Part shown: positions 49,382 through 58,952 of the stretch, in pieces
Layout of the letters: each line of letters begins with the position of its first letter
Numbering within the stretch: the stretch's first letter is position 1
Assembly: GCF_016756395.1 (NCBI RefSeq)
Contig: NZ_AP018365.1
Span: 6,576,001-6,640,000 of the forward strand
DNA: 64,000 nt
Direction of reading: 5' to 3'
DNA from: Streptomyces sp. SN-593
GTDB lineage: Bacteria; Actinomycetota; Actinomycetes; Streptomycetales; Streptomycetaceae
The notes under the pieces: model-generated
Told to the model about the DNA's origin: nothing
The model's input: only the letters and a program-made list of their open reading frames with translations
The model's database searches: none
Position numbers and translations under genes: made by a program

Positions 49382-51808
49382 ATGGGGAACGGCGAGGGCG
49401 TGCCGACCGGCGCGGTGGACGGTGCGCCGCAGGTGGCGGGTTCGGAGCTGACCGCGGTCGTGGTCCACGCCGAGGGTGCGGTGTGCACGCGCCGCGCCTC
49501 GGTCGTCCTGCCCGCTCTGCTCCCCGCACCCGGCGCGGAAAGCGGCGGCGTGGTGGACGGCGGCGCCGTGGACGACGGCGCGGAAGGTGGCCGTGGACCC
49601 GGTGAGGGCGGAGGAGGCGGGGGAGCCCGGGACACCGGTACCCTCCGCGTCCGGATCGGCGGCCTGCCGCCGACGCTCAGCCCCGGTTCGCTCCGCGGCA
49701 CCGTGCTCTCCGGCCCGCCCGGCCTGCGGGTGGCGGACGTGCGCGTGGACGTCACCGCCACCCTGCGGCGCGGTGAGGAGATTCCCGGCCTGCGGCTGGA
49801 CCTGGAGGACGCCGAGGACCGCCTCGCGCGGCTGCGGGACCGCCGCGACCGGCTGGCGGCCGAGATCGCGGAGGTCGCCGGCTTCCGGGCCGAGCCGCCC
49901 CAGCAGCGGCGCGGCGACCCGCCCCGCTGGGCCCCGGTGGAGTCCATCCTCGCGCTGGCCGGGTTCGTGGACGCGCGGCTCGCCGTGCTGCACGGCCGAC
50001 TGCGGTCCACCGAGGACGCGTTGGAGCAGGCGGAACACGACGCCGACGTGCTCGGGCGCCGGCTGGAGGAGACCTCCGGCGCAGAGCCCACCGACCGCGT
50101 GGAGCCGTCGGTGCAGGCGGTGGTGACGCTGGTGCGCGAGGCTCCGCAGGATGATGCCGCGGCCCCCGGGGCGTCGTCGGCAGCCGCCCCGTCCGCCGCG
50201 TCCGAGAGATCCGAGAGATCCGAGACGTCCGAGAGATCCACGGCGCCCGAGCCACCCGCGGACCGCGAAGTGCCCGGTGGCGAGGACGCCGACGCGGCGC
50301 CCGCCGCCGCACCGCCCGGGAACGCCCGCGTGGAAGCCCGCTTGGAGCTGGAGTACCACGTCCCCGGCGCCACCTGGACCCCCGTCTACCAGTTGCGCCT
50401 CGACAGCGGCAGCGGCGCCGGCACCCTGGTGCTGCGCGCCGGAGTCGCCCAGCGCACCGGCGAGGACTGGACCGGTGTACGCCTCGGCCTGTCCACCGCC
50501 GACCTGCTGCGCCGCGCCGACCTGCCCGAACTGCGCAGCCTGCGCATCGGCCGCAGCCAGCAGGAGCCGTCCGCCCCCGGCTGGCGCGAACCCCCGCCCG
50601 GACTCGACGAGTTGTTCACGGGGTACGACACCGCCACCGCGGCCCTGGCCGTGCCCGCGTCCGGCGGTGCGGTGGTCGGCGGCGCCGTGCCGTGGCGCCC
50701 GGCCGCCTCCCGAGCCGGCGGCGCCCCCGGGTCGGCGTCCTTCGGCCCGTTCGACGAGGACCGCGTCCTCGCGGAGCCGGCCGGCTTCGGCTACGGCGCC
50801 CCGCCCGACGCCGCCGGCTCCTTCCCCGGGCCCGCCCCGCTGCCCCCGCCCAGCGCCGCGCCCGTCGCCCCGCTGCCCGCGGCCGCGCAGCCCCGGCTCC
50901 GCAACGCCCCGCGCCGGGCCGCCGCCCCCGGCTCCGCCCCGGGGACGCCGCCGGCCCCGCCCGTCCCCACGGCCGAACTCCTCGACTACGCCGGCCTGGT
51001 GCTCGCCGGACCCGAGGCGCCCGAGGGTCGGGGCACGCTCCGCGCCGTCGGCGGGGAGGCCGACGCGGTCGTGACGGAGTACCGCCGCCGCGCCGCCGCC
51101 GTGGCCCACCTCGCCCGCCCCGCCCACGCGGTGGACGTCCGCCGCTCGGCCGGCTCGTTCGACTACCGCTTCGACACCGCGGCGCCTGTGGACGTGGAGG
51201 CGGACGGCCGCTGGCACACCGTGCCGGTGAGCGAGGTACCGGTCCGCACCGAGTTCGAGTACGTCTGCGTGCCGGCGCGGGACACCGCGGTGTTCGGCAC
51301 GGTCCTGGTCACGAACACCTCCGCGCAGCCGCTGCTCGCCGGCCCCGCCGACGTCATGGTCGGCGGGGACTTCGTGCGCACCGCCGCGCTGCCCACCCTG
51401 GCCCCCGGCCAGCGGCAGGCCGTCGGCCTCGGGGTGGCCGAGAGCGTCCAGGTCGCACGCCGCGCGCACATGCGCGAGTCGACCGCCGGGCTGCGCGGCG
51501 GCACCACGGTGCTCGACCACACCGTGGAGGTGGAGGTCGCCAACCGGCTGCCGTACCCGGCGCTCGTGGAGGTGCGCGAGCGCATCCCCACCTCGACCGA
51601 CAAGGACGTACGGATCGAGGAGCACCGGGCGGAACCGGGCTGGACCGACCCCGGCGCGCCGCTGGAAGGCCAGGAGGACGCGTACGTTCCCGGCGCCCGG
51701 GTGTGGCGCGTCACGCTGGAGCCGGGGCGGACCGCGACCCTCACCGGGGGGTACGAGATCCGGCTGCCGGTGGGCAAGTCGGTCGTCGGCGGAAACCGGA
51801 GGAACTGA
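49382..51808 (+). CDS. MuiA-family (DUF4140/DUF4139) protein 1
   Basis: An 808-residue protein of the mucoidy-inhibitor A family. The N-terminal DUF4140-like part (ELTAVVVHAEGAVCTRRASV), a coiled-coil (LEDAEDRLARLRDRRDRLAAEIAEV written here in part: DRLARLRDRRDRL) and a DUF4139 C-terminal beta domain (ELEYHVPGATWTPVYQLRLD, then TGEDWTGVRLGLSTADLLRR) are visible. Between them lies a Ser/Glu/Arg-rich linker, and a long Pro/Ala-rich insert splits DUF4139. Biochemical role unknown. ATG after GGGGGAGG; the paralogue starts 4 bases after its stop. Confidence 0.85.
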   Translation: MGNGEGVPTGAVDGAPQVAGSELTAVVVHAEGAVCTRRASVVLPALLPAPGAESGGVVDGGAVDDGAEGGRGPGEGGGGGGARDTGTLRVRIGGLPPTLSPGSLRGTVLSGPPGLRVADVRVDVTATLRRGEEIPGLRLDLEDAEDRLARLRDRRDRLAAEIAEVAGFRAEPPQQRRGDPPRWAPVESILALAGFVDARLAVLHGRLRSTEDALEQAEHDADVLGRRLEETSGAEPTDRVEPSVQAVVTLVREAPQDDAAAPGASSAAAPSAASERSERSETSERSTAPEPPADREVPGGEDADAAPAAAPPGNARVEARLELEYHVPGATWTPVYQLRLDSGSGAGTLVLRAGVAQRTGEDWTGVRLGLSTADLLRRADLPELRSLRIGRSQQEPSAPGWREPPPGLDELFTGYDTATAALAVPASGGAVVGGAVPWRPAASRAGGAPGSASFGPFDEDRVLAEPAGFGYGAPPDAAGSFPGPAPLPPPSAAPVAPLPAAAQPRLRNAPRRAAAPGSAPGTPPAPPVPTAELLDYAGLVLAGPEAPEGRGTLRAVGGEADAVVTEYRRRAAAVAHLARPAHAVDVRRSAGSFDYRFDTAAPVDVEADGRWHTVPVSEVPVRTEFEYVCVPARDTAVFGTVLVTNTSAQPLLAGPADVMVGGDFVRTAALPTLAPGQRQAVGLGVAESVQVARRAHMRESTAGLRGGTTVLDHTVEVEVANRLPYPALVEVRERIPTSTDKDVRIEEHRAEPGWTDPGAPLEGQEDAYVPGARVWRVTLEPGRTATLTGGYEIRLPVGKSVVGGNRRN

Positions 51809-51812
51809 CACC

Positions 51813-53552
51813 ATGACTGCCGCCCCGGACCCCTCGACCTCCCTGCCGAGCCCCGCCCCCGCCGCCCAGGACATCCCGAACCCGCGTTCCGCCCAGGGGA
51901 GTTCGGCGTCCGCCCCCCGGCAGGACCTGCTCCACCTGCCGATCACCGCGGTGACCTGCCTGGAGGACCGCGCCCAGGTCGAGCGCGCCGGCGGCGTCAC
52001 CCTCGCCGCCGGCGCCCAGCGGCTGCGGATCGGGCCGGTCACGCCGCTGGCCGTCGACCGCTCGCTGCGCGCGGAGGTCTCGGCCCGCCCGGGCGAGGGC
52101 GAGGACCCGCCCTCGGACGGCGCCGCCCGCGTCGTGGACGCCCGCGTGGTGCGCGCCTACACCCCCGCCCCGCCCGGCGAACCCGGCCGGGACGCCTCGC
52201 AGTTGCGCCGCGACGTGCACGAGCTGGAACGCGAGCTGTACGACGCCCGCCAGGTCAAGCAGCGGCAGGAGAACGCGCTCGCGGTGGTCGACCAGGCCAG
52301 GACCGACCTGCACCGCGACATCGTGCAGGGCGCGGGCGCGGGCTCCGCCGACCCGGAGCGCTGGGCCGACCGGCTGGACCGCGTCGACCAGGAGGCCGAG
52401 ACCCGGATCGGCGAACTGCACCGGCTGCGCCGGCGGTTGCACGACATCGACGAGGAACTGCGGGAGGCCCGAGCGGCGTTGGCGGCCACCGAACACGAAC
52501 CCCACGTGCTGACCGCGCACGTGGAGCTCGTGGTGGAGGCGGCCGCCGCCGGTCCGGCGGACGTGCGGGTCGCGCACCTGGTGCCGTGCGCGCTGTGGCG
52601 GCCCGCCTACCGGGCCACGCTCGGCGCGGACCAGGACACGGTGCGGCTGGAGACCGACGCGTTCGTGTGGCAGGCGACCGGCGAGGACTGGCACGGCGTC
52701 GCGCTGTCGCTGTCCACCGCGCGGCCCACCCTGGCCGCGAACCCGCCCGCGCTCACCGAGGACGTCCTCACCCTGCGCGAGCGGTCGGCCGAGGAGCGCC
52801 GCACCGTGGAGGTGAACCTCCGCGAGGAGGAGATCCGCACGGTCGGCCCCGACACGGCCGACGGCGGGGCGACCGGCGGCGGGGCGGCGGGCGCCGCCCG
52901 GGTGCCGGGGCTCGACGACGGCGGCGCGGTGCGCACGCTGGCCGCCCCGCACCCGGTCGACGTCCCCTCCGACGGGCGCCCGCACCGCGTGCACCTCTCC
53001 TCCTTCACCGCCGGCTGCCGCGCCGAGCGCACCTGTGCCCCCGAGCTGTCGCCGCTGCCGGTGACGGCCGCGCGCTTCGCCAACGCCGCCGGCCACGTCC
53101 TGCTGGCCGGCCCGGTGGACCTGGTGCGGGGCAGCGGCTTCGTCGGACGGGGCGAGCTGGCCTTCACCGGCCTCGGCGCGCAGGTGCGGCTCGCCTTCGG
53201 CGGCGAGGACACCTTCCGGGTGGTCCGCCAGGTCGAGGAGAGCCGCGAGACGGCGGGGCTGACCGCCATCAACCAGCGCACCGTGATCACCCGTCGGGTC
53301 CGGCTCTTCGTCTCCCGCCTCGACGCGCCGGACGGCGCCGCCGCGCAGGAACTGGTGATCCGCGAACGGGTCCCGGTCTCGGAGGTCTCGGCGGTCGAGG
53401 TGCGCGTGCGGACCGACGCCTCCTCCCCGGCGCCCGACGAGGTCGACGACGAGGGGATCGTCCGCTACACCCTCAGCCTCGGGCCGGGCGAACGCCGCGA
53501 GCTCACCCTCGTCCACGAGCTCACCGCGTCCAGCTCCGTGACGGGCCTGTGA
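51813..53552 (+). CDS. MuiA-family (DUF4140/DUF4139) protein 2
   Basis: A 579-residue paralogue of the previous protein without the long inserts: LPITAVTCLEDRAQVERAGG (DUF4140), a coiled coil (RDVHELERELYDARQVKQRQ), then DUF4139 with LVPCALWRPAYRATLG, TGEDWHGVALSLSTARP and the closing GERRELTLVHELTASS. The two proteins are coupled (4-base gap) and may form a heteromer. The N-terminal 35 residues are Pro/Ser-rich and poorly conserved-looking. Confidence 0.87.
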   Translation: MTAAPDPSTSLPSPAPAAQDIPNPRSAQGSSASAPRQDLLHLPITAVTCLEDRAQVERAGGVTLAAGAQRLRIGPVTPLAVDRSLRAEVSARPGEGEDPPSDGAARVVDARVVRAYTPAPPGEPGRDASQLRRDVHELERELYDARQVKQRQENALAVVDQARTDLHRDIVQGAGAGSADPERWADRLDRVDQEAETRIGELHRLRRRLHDIDEELREARAALAATEHEPHVLTAHVELVVEAAAAGPADVRVAHLVPCALWRPAYRATLGADQDTVRLETDAFVWQATGEDWHGVALSLSTARPTLAANPPALTEDVLTLRERSAEERRTVEVNLREEEIRTVGPDTADGGATGGGAAGAARVPGLDDGGAVRTLAAPHPVDVPSDGRPHRVHLSSFTAGCRAERTCAPELSPLPVTAARFANAAGHVLLAGPVDLVRGSGFVGRGELAFTGLGAQVRLAFGGEDTFRVVRQVEESRETAGLTAINQRTVITRRVRLFVSRLDAPDGAAAQELVIRERVPVSEVSAVEVRVRTDASSPAPDEVDDEGIVRYTLSLGPGERRELTLVHELTASSSVTGL

Positions 53553-53592
53553 GCGGGGTCCGTGGCCGTGGGCGGGAGGAGCGGTCCGCCGC

Positions 53593-54009
53593 TCAGGCGG
53601 ACGGCAGGGGAGCGGTGAGCGGCTCCAGCAGGGTCTCCAGGTTCCGCAGCGCGACCTGCTTGCGGAACTCCCCTTCGTAGGACGCGTCGCCGGCGTCGTG
53701 CATCGCCTCGGTCATCCACACCGCGGACGCCTGCCGCTGCCAGGTGTGCGCCAGGCAGGTCGCGGAGTAGCCGTCGAGCAGGCCGGAGTCGCCCTCCTCG
53801 ACCTGACGGACGACCGCGCGGGCGAAGGTGTCGGCGTCGTGGAGGGCGAGGCTCATCCCCTCCGCGCTCATCGGCGAGATGAGGTGCGCGGCGTCCCCGA
53901 GGAGGTGGAGGCCGCCGTAGCTCATGGGGCTGAACACCACCCCGCGCAGCGGCACGATCTGCTTGCTCGTGACCGGCCCCCGGGGGGTCACGGGCGCGCC
54001 GCAGCGGGC
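53593..54009 (-). pseudogene. pobA: pobA 3' fragment (C-terminal third of 4-hydroxybenzoate 3-monooxygenase)
   Basis: Encodes the C-terminal part of a PobA-type flavin monooxygenase: GPVTSKQIVPLRGVVFSPM, the FAD motif LHLLGDAAHLISPMSAEGM, and the helical end with AHTWQRQASAVWMTEAMHD. It lacks the N-terminal FAD domain; that is found on the same strand and in the same order at 59920-60711. The match begins at CGAPVTPRG (about 54009); upstream codons are unrelated and stop at 54013. It is therefore the second half of a gene split by about 5.9 kb, not an independent gene. Confidence 0.85.
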
Positions 54010-54618
54010 GGATCAGCGGCACGATCCAGGAGATGTTCACCACGAAAGACGCAGGTATTACCAAGGAAGGCTTTGACGGGACCTTCTCCGGCATCACTTC
54101 CCACCATGAATCGTCCTGTGGTCTGCCCACCGCAGAAAATCCAGCCGGTCCAGCTGTCAGCAGAGAATCACCGTAGATGAAGCATCGTGACCGGCAGATG
54201 GTCATCGTCATCCGTCAGGCTGCAACGGGCGGGCTCGCCGCTGGGCTGATGTACGGTGCGGGCCCGTGGGCCGATCGCCAGCGCCGCAATACCGGTAAAG
54301 AGGGGACGATTTGCCGGGCGTTCTTCGGACCGGCGGCAGCGGCACTGCGCGCGGTCGCCGCGTCCGCCGTACCGGTGGCTGTCCTGGTCCTGTTGGTCAG
54401 CGGCTGCGCGGTCTGTGTGGCGCTCGTGGTCCTCCGCGGAGACCACCATGCCGGCGAGCTGCCGGCCGAGGGCTCCGGCCGCAAGCAGACCAGAGGCTGA
54501 CCTGGCGACTGAACGGACAACGGGCTCCGGAGCACTCCCGGGATCCACGGTTGCTTCGGGTCCGTGTGTGCCCCGTCACCGATTCGGTCGTGGTCCCTCG
54601 GGGGCTTTCTGCCCTGCC
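54010..54618. other. Junction stretch with one doubtful small ORF (54177-54500, plus strand)
   Basis: Between the pobA 3' fragment and the amidohydrolase gene no convincing gene is seen. A plus-strand ORF of 107 codons from 54177 contains one membrane helix (AVPVAVLVLLVSGCAVCVAL) and a polar tail, but no family match. On the minus strand, bases 54013-54211 read protein-like (DDSWWEVMPEKVPSKPSLV, then SFVVNISWIVPLI) and may be a gene end carried in with the insertion. GC content falls around 54040-54180 relative to its surroundings. Confidence 0.25.
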
Positions 54619-55623
54619 TTATGTCAGGCCGAAGACGCGCTCGGCGTTGTTGTGGCTGATGTTGGCTCGTTGGGTGTCGGTGAGGGGAGCCGTTCTGAGG
54701 AAGGCGACCGATTGCGCGGTGTCTTCGTACGGGGTGTCGATCGCGAACATGATGTTGGTGTCGCCGACGGCGCGCAGGGCGAGATCGAGGGCGTCGGGGT
54801 CGTCGATTCCGCTGGTGGTGATGGTGAAGTTGCGGCGGAAACAGTCGCTGGGGGCCAGTTCCAGGCGGGGCATGGTCGTTGCGGCGCCCTGGGTGCGTGC
54901 GGCGAAGGCGTGGCGGTTGTCGATGCGCTTGAGGTAGTAGGGGATGCCTTCGCCGAGGTGGCCCAGGATGATGCTCAGGCCGGGGTGGCGGTCGAGGGTG
55001 CCGCTGAGGATGAGCCGCATGGCATGCAGTGAGGCTTCGGCCGCATAGCCCCAGATGGCGCCGGACATGCCGTAGGGGGAGTACTGGTCGAGCATGCTCG
55101 GAACCCGGGGGTGCAGGTAGACCGGGGCGTGGTGGGCCTCGGCCGCGGCGAGCAGCGGGGCGAACTGCGGCTCGTCCAGGTAGTGGCCGCGGGTGTGCGA
55201 ATTGATCATGATGCCGTGCAGGCCGAGCGGGCCCATGGCCCGCTCGATCTCCGCCGCGGCTTCTTCGGGGGCCTGCGGCGCGACGGTGGCCAGCCCGCCG
55301 AAACGGCTGGGCCGGTCCCTGACGATCTGGGCGAGTTCGTCGTTGAAGTCGCGGGCCAGGCCGGCCGCGTCGGCCGGTGCGTACGGCTGAACACCGGGCG
55401 GGTTCAGGCTCAGCAGCGCCATGTCCTGTCCGGCCGCGTCCATGGCGGCCAGGCGCGCGTCGAGGTCGAGGAGCCGAGAGCGGGTGGGCTCAAGGCTTTC
55501 GACGGCGCGGGTGAGCTCGACCTCGGTGCGGTCGCCGGGAGCGAAGTCCAGGCCGTGGGCCCGTTCGAGGAACGCGCGGGTGGTGAAGTGTTCTTCTACG
55601 GCGATGACACGGTGGTCAGCCAT
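54619..55623 (-). CDS. Amidohydrolase family 2 protein (ACMSD/hydroxybenzoate decarboxylase-like)
   Basis: A 334-residue TIM-barrel amidohydrolase. It begins MADHRVIAVEEHFTTRAFLE, with EEH in the metal-site position, and has GIMINSHTRGHYLDEPQF, the metal His in VYLHPRVP and ILGHLGEGIPYYLKRID, and Asp in FAIDTPYE. This set is typical of ACMSD-type decarboxylases such as gamma-resorcylate and 2,3-dihydroxybenzoate decarboxylases, so a hydroxybenzoate decarboxylase is a fair guess. GGAGAGAGACGAG precedes the ATG. With the SDR and small-barrel genes it forms a minus-strand operon. Confidence 0.88.
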   Translation of the reverse strand: MADHRVIAVEEHFTTRAFLERAHGLDFAPGDRTEVELTRAVESLEPTRSRLLDLDARLAAMDAAGQDMALLSLNPPGVQPYAPADAAGLARDFNDELAQIVRDRPSRFGGLATVAPQAPEEAAAEIERAMGPLGLHGIMINSHTRGHYLDEPQFAPLLAAAEAHHAPVYLHPRVPSMLDQYSPYGMSGAIWGYAAEASLHAMRLILSGTLDRHPGLSIILGHLGEGIPYYLKRIDNRHAFAARTQGAATTMPRLELAPSDCFRRNFTITTSGIDDPDALDLALRAVGDTNIMFAIDTPYEDTAQSVAFLRTAPLTDTQRANISHNNAERVFGLT

Positions 55624-55715
55624 CTCGTCTCTCTCCTTCTCGTTGCCGGTGCCCCCGGATGCCAGGCGGCGGTGGACGGGTGTTCGGCCCCCGTCCACCG
55701 CCGCATGTCGGCTTT

Positions 55716-56474
55716 TCAGGCTCGGCGGCCGCCGTCGACCGACAGAGCGGTGCCGGTGACGTAGGTGGCCTCCGGCGAGCACAGCCACACCGCGGCGGCG
55801 GCGACCTCTTCGGACTCCGCCAGCCTGCGCAGCGGGGTGACGGCCTCCTGCTGGGCGACCATCTGCGTGCCGGCCCGTGCGACTACGCCGTCGAACATGG
55901 CTGTCTTCGTCAGCGCGGGGCACAGTGCGTTGACCCGGATGTTGTCCGGGCCGTAGTCGACGGCGGCCACCTTGGACAGACCGACCACACCGTGCTTGCT
56001 GGCCACGTACGCCGGCGCTGCGGGAATGGCGTACAGGCCTCCGTTGGAGGCGACGTTGACGATCGCCCCGCCGCCCCGCCGCTGCAAGGCGGGCAGTTCA
56101 TACTTCATGCACAGCCAGGTGCCGATCACGTTGACCCGCAGCACGTGCTCCCACTCCTGGAGCGTCATGTCCGTGAGGACCCGGTTGTGCGAGGGGACTC
56201 CGGCGTTGTTGACCGCGAAGTCGAGCCCGCCGAACGCGTCCATGACCCGGGCCACCGCCTGCCGGACGGACGCCTCGTCGCCGATGTCGACGGCGACGGC
56301 CTCGGCCCGGCCGCCCTCCCCGGCGATCAGCTCCACGGTCTCGCGGGCACGGTCCTCGTCCAGGTCCAGGACGGCGACCGCGGCGCCACGCCGGGCGAAA
56401 TCGAGCGCGGCGGCGCGCCCGATTCCGCTGCCGGCGCCGGTCACCAGACCGGCTGTGCCCGAGTAGCCGCTCAT
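55716..56474 (-). CDS. Short-chain dehydrogenase/reductase
   Basis: A 252-residue classical SDR: cofactor motif TGAGSGIGRAA (13-23) with Asp after beta-2 (VLDLDEDRA) favouring NAD, NNAG, catalytic Ser in NVASNGG, YVASK (Tyr/Lys) and the C-terminal GTALSVDGGRRA. Its ATG overlaps the stop of the upstream small gene by 4 bases. Substrate unknown; the neighbouring amidohydrolase suggests an aromatic or alicyclic alcohol/ketone. Confidence 0.92.
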   Translation of the reverse strand: MSGYSGTAGLVTGAGSGIGRAAALDFARRGAAVAVLDLDEDRARETVELIAGEGGRAEAVAVDIGDEASVRQAVARVMDAFGGLDFAVNNAGVPSHNRVLTDMTLQEWEHVLRVNVIGTWLCMKYELPALQRRGGGAIVNVASNGGLYAIPAAPAYVASKHGVVGLSKVAAVDYGPDNIRVNALCPALTKTAMFDGVVARAGTQMVAQQEAVTPLRRLAESEEVAAAAVWLCSPEATYVTGTALSVDGGRRA

Positions 56475-56788
56475 GCCAGCGGCTCGTGGTTGACCCAGAT
56501 CGCCTTGTACGGGTGCCGGGTCTGCCAGCGCTTGATGAGGTCGAGTGCCCCGGGGATCGTGAAGGTGGCGTTCAGGGCGTCGAGGTCGGCCAGGCGCAGC
56601 TGCACGATCGCGGAGGCCACCGCCACCGGAGCATGGTCGTCACCCGGGACGCGAATGTGGTGCCGGGCCGCGACCGACTCGACCAGACCGGAGCCCATCA
56701 CGAGCTCCTCGAACTCCTTCAGATACTGATCCAGCTCACTGGCGGGAATCGGGTTGTCGAACGAAACGATCATCGTGTGGTGAATCAT
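56471..56788 (-). CDS. Small alpha/beta-barrel (Dabb-like) protein
   Basis: A 105-residue protein, MIHHTMIVSFDNPIPASEL at the start, ARHHIRVPGDDHAP in the middle and KRWQTRHPYKAIWVNHEPLA at the end. The size and the pattern of two strands, helix, strand repeated twice resemble dimeric Dabb/stress-responsive barrels, some of which bind or cyclise aromatic metabolites. The ATG at 56788 is used; an in-frame ATG at 56824 would add 12 residues. First gene of the operon and divergent from the LysR remnant. Confidence 0.72.
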   Translation of the reverse strand: MIHHTMIVSFDNPIPASELDQYLKEFEELVMGSGLVESVAARHHIRVPGDDHAPVAVASAIVQLRLADLDALNATFTIPGALDLIKRWQTRHPYKAIWVNHEPLA

Positions 56789-56884
56789 GGCTCCAGTGAA
56801 CAGGCATTTCCCGGGCACGTCCAAGATCTATACGTTTTCGATCGATGCCTTGGAGGAATAGGTTGAGGGCGTAGGCTTGCGGGG

Positions 56885-57270
56885 GTGCCCGATCTGGAAA
56901 CGCGCGAGCCGGAGTACTTCGTCGCCGTCGCCGAGGAACTGCACTTCGGCCACGCGGCCGTCCAGCCCTGGCCATCGCGCAGCCGGCCCTGTCCAAAGCG
57001 GTGCGGCGCCCGGAGGCCCGCCTCGGAGTGAAACTGCTGGAGCGATCCAGCCGAAGCGTCCGTCTCACCCCCGCCGGTGAAGCCCTCCTGCACCACGGGC
57101 CGGCGCGCGCTCAACGCGGTCGACACAGCCGCCGAGAAGGCCCGCCGGGCCGGCGACCAGCAGACCCGGCTGCGCCTGGTGATCAAGCCGCGCGGCGACG
57201 CGAACCTGCTGTCCGCCATCCTGGCCGCCTACGCCGGGCGGCCCGACGCCCGCCAGGTGGACATCGGGAG
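56885..57270 (+). pseudogene. LysR-family regulator remnant, two frameshifts and truncated
   Basis: The first about 115 residues of a LysR regulator can be read only by changing frame twice. The GTG start gives VPDLETREPEYFVAVAEELHF; after about base 56970 the next frame gives LAIAQPALSKAVRR and GVKLLERSSRSVRLTPAGE; after about 57098 the third gives ALNAVDTAAEKARRAG and LLSAILAAYAGRPDARQVD, then similarity ends. It is divergent from the amidohydrolase operon and was probably its activator. The following approximately 290 bases hold no gene; they include a GGCGCCC/GGGCGCC hairpin near 57332. Confidence 0.82.
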
Positions 57271-57567
57271 ATCGTTCGCGGGACGACGCTCAGCCGAAAA
57301 CACGGCACGGAATCATCCAGCACGTAGAGGCGGCGCCCACCTGGGCGCCACCTTTCGCTACCGCCGGACGCGCACGAGTTCGCCGACGGCAGACGGTGAA
57401 TACTCCACACGGACTGGAAAATTCCCTCTGTGCATGTCAAGTTTGACGGATTCCTGTCAAATGTCGAGCGGAAGAGATCGGGCCTGAAGGGCCCTGGCCC
57501 TATGCGAAGTTGTTAGTCAACATCGCGCGTATATGATCTCCCAAGGGAATCTGCCCCCGACTTGCTA

Positions 57568-58725
57568 CTGAACTAGAATTCGTGATGTCGGTCAGCCGTC
57601 CGTGATCAGGCCGGTGCCGGCCAGACACCCGTCGACCAGGTCCGGGCGGTACTGGATCTGCTTGAGCCTGCGCTTGACGGCCTGGGTGATCTGGCCGAGG
57701 TCGGCTGCGGCGAGGTTGCCCATGTCGCGCTTAACCAGCGACCAGATGCCCTCCTGCGGGTTCAAGTCCGGTGAGTAGCTGGGAAGCTGGAAGACGGTGA
57801 GCCAGTCCGCGTGGTCGGCGATGAACTGGCGCATCGGTTCGACCAGGTGCATGCGCAGGTTGTCCCAGACCAGCACGATCGGGCCGCCGAGCTGGATGTG
57901 CGCTCTGACCAGCAGGTCACGCAGGTCGCGCCAGCCGATGCCCTTCGGCTCGCCCTTGCGGCCCCGGTACTCGCGGACCGAGTAGAACATCCTCGACCGC
58001 TTCCCCGGCTTGTAGCAGGTCAGCCCGGCCATGGACACCCGACCCGAGCCCCGGCCACGGACCCTGACCACCGGCGTTACGCCCTTGCGTCCCCAGCTTC
58101 TCGCGCGCGGCGGCGTCATCGACTGCCCGGCTTCGTCCTCGAAGACGATCCAGGCCCCGTGCCCCGCCGCGGTGCTCTTACCCGCGGCCAGGTCTCCTTC
58201 TTCCAGACCTCGACCGCCGCGTCGTCGCGTTCGATCGCCCGCCGGGCGGGCTGCTGCCAGGACCAGCCGTGCCGCTTCGGCAGCAGCCAGGTGCCCTCCA
58301 CCGTGTAGCTCACATGGAACAGCCGGCCGATCAGCGTCTTGATCCGCGCCAGTGTCCACCGCTGGTCGGCCCAGCCGTGGACCAGCGGCCCCCGCTCCAG
58401 CTCCCGTTCCAGCCGGGCGATCTGCTTCTCGCCGAGCCTCGGCCGGCCCGGCGATCCCTTCGACAGAACCCCCGCTTCACCGCGCTCGCGCCACTGACGG
58501 CGCCACCGCTCCACCGACCGCTCGCTGACCCGCAGCACGGCAGCGATCTCCCCGTTCTTCTGCCCGCCCTCGAAGCGTTCCACGGCCTGCAGCCGGACCC
58601 GCTCCCTCACGGCCCTCCCGGCGTCGGTCAACCCGCCGCCCTGTGCGTATCTCACGGTCCAGGGCTACCGGAGCGGACCGGCCGCCGTCAGGCGAACGGC
58701 TCCGACATCACCCAATCAAGTTCAG
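57568..58725 (-). mobile_element. IS630-family insertion sequence
   Basis: About 1.16 kb between TA dinucleotides (57566-57567 and 58726-58727), the target duplication expected for IS630. Terminal inverted repeats of about 26 bases (57566-57591 and 58702-58727) match except at four positions; both start CTACTGAACT and end GTGATGTCGG. The left repeat abuts the transposase stop codon. It lies next to the decayed LysR gene within the DNA that splits pobA. Confidence 0.88.
57592..58655 (-). CDS. IS630 transposase, two overlapping frames (-1 shift)
   Basis: Frame A (58655 down to 58116) carries the HTH part: GEIAAVLRVSERSVERWRRQ, then HGWSWQQPARRAIERDDAAVEVWKKE (shown partly: RRAIERDDAAVEVW). Frame B (ending at 57592) carries the DDE part: IVFEDEAGQSM (first Asp), VLVWDNLRMH (second Asp), SYSPDLNPQEGIWSLVKR (Glu). 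They overlap by about 240 bases; a -1 shift near 58170-58220 would join them. Many IS630 copies in streptomycetes seem to show this two-frame layout, so programmed shifting is possible, but simple decay is not excluded. Confidence 0.82.
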
Positions 58726-58952
58726 TAGCGGCCGCCGACGATTCGTGCCGTTTGTGTCCTGACGCCTTCGAATGAGGATCGCACCCCCGTGTTCTCCCGG
58801 CGGCTCGCGGTCGTAGGACGCCCGACTACGACGACCCTGCACACCACGCTTTCCGGAACTGACGTCGGGAGTCTGCTCCGAGGGGAGAAGTGCCCACGCC
58901 GCCGTCTGCACGTCGCACCGCGGGCGGCTGGACAGCCCGTATTGTCGGCGGC

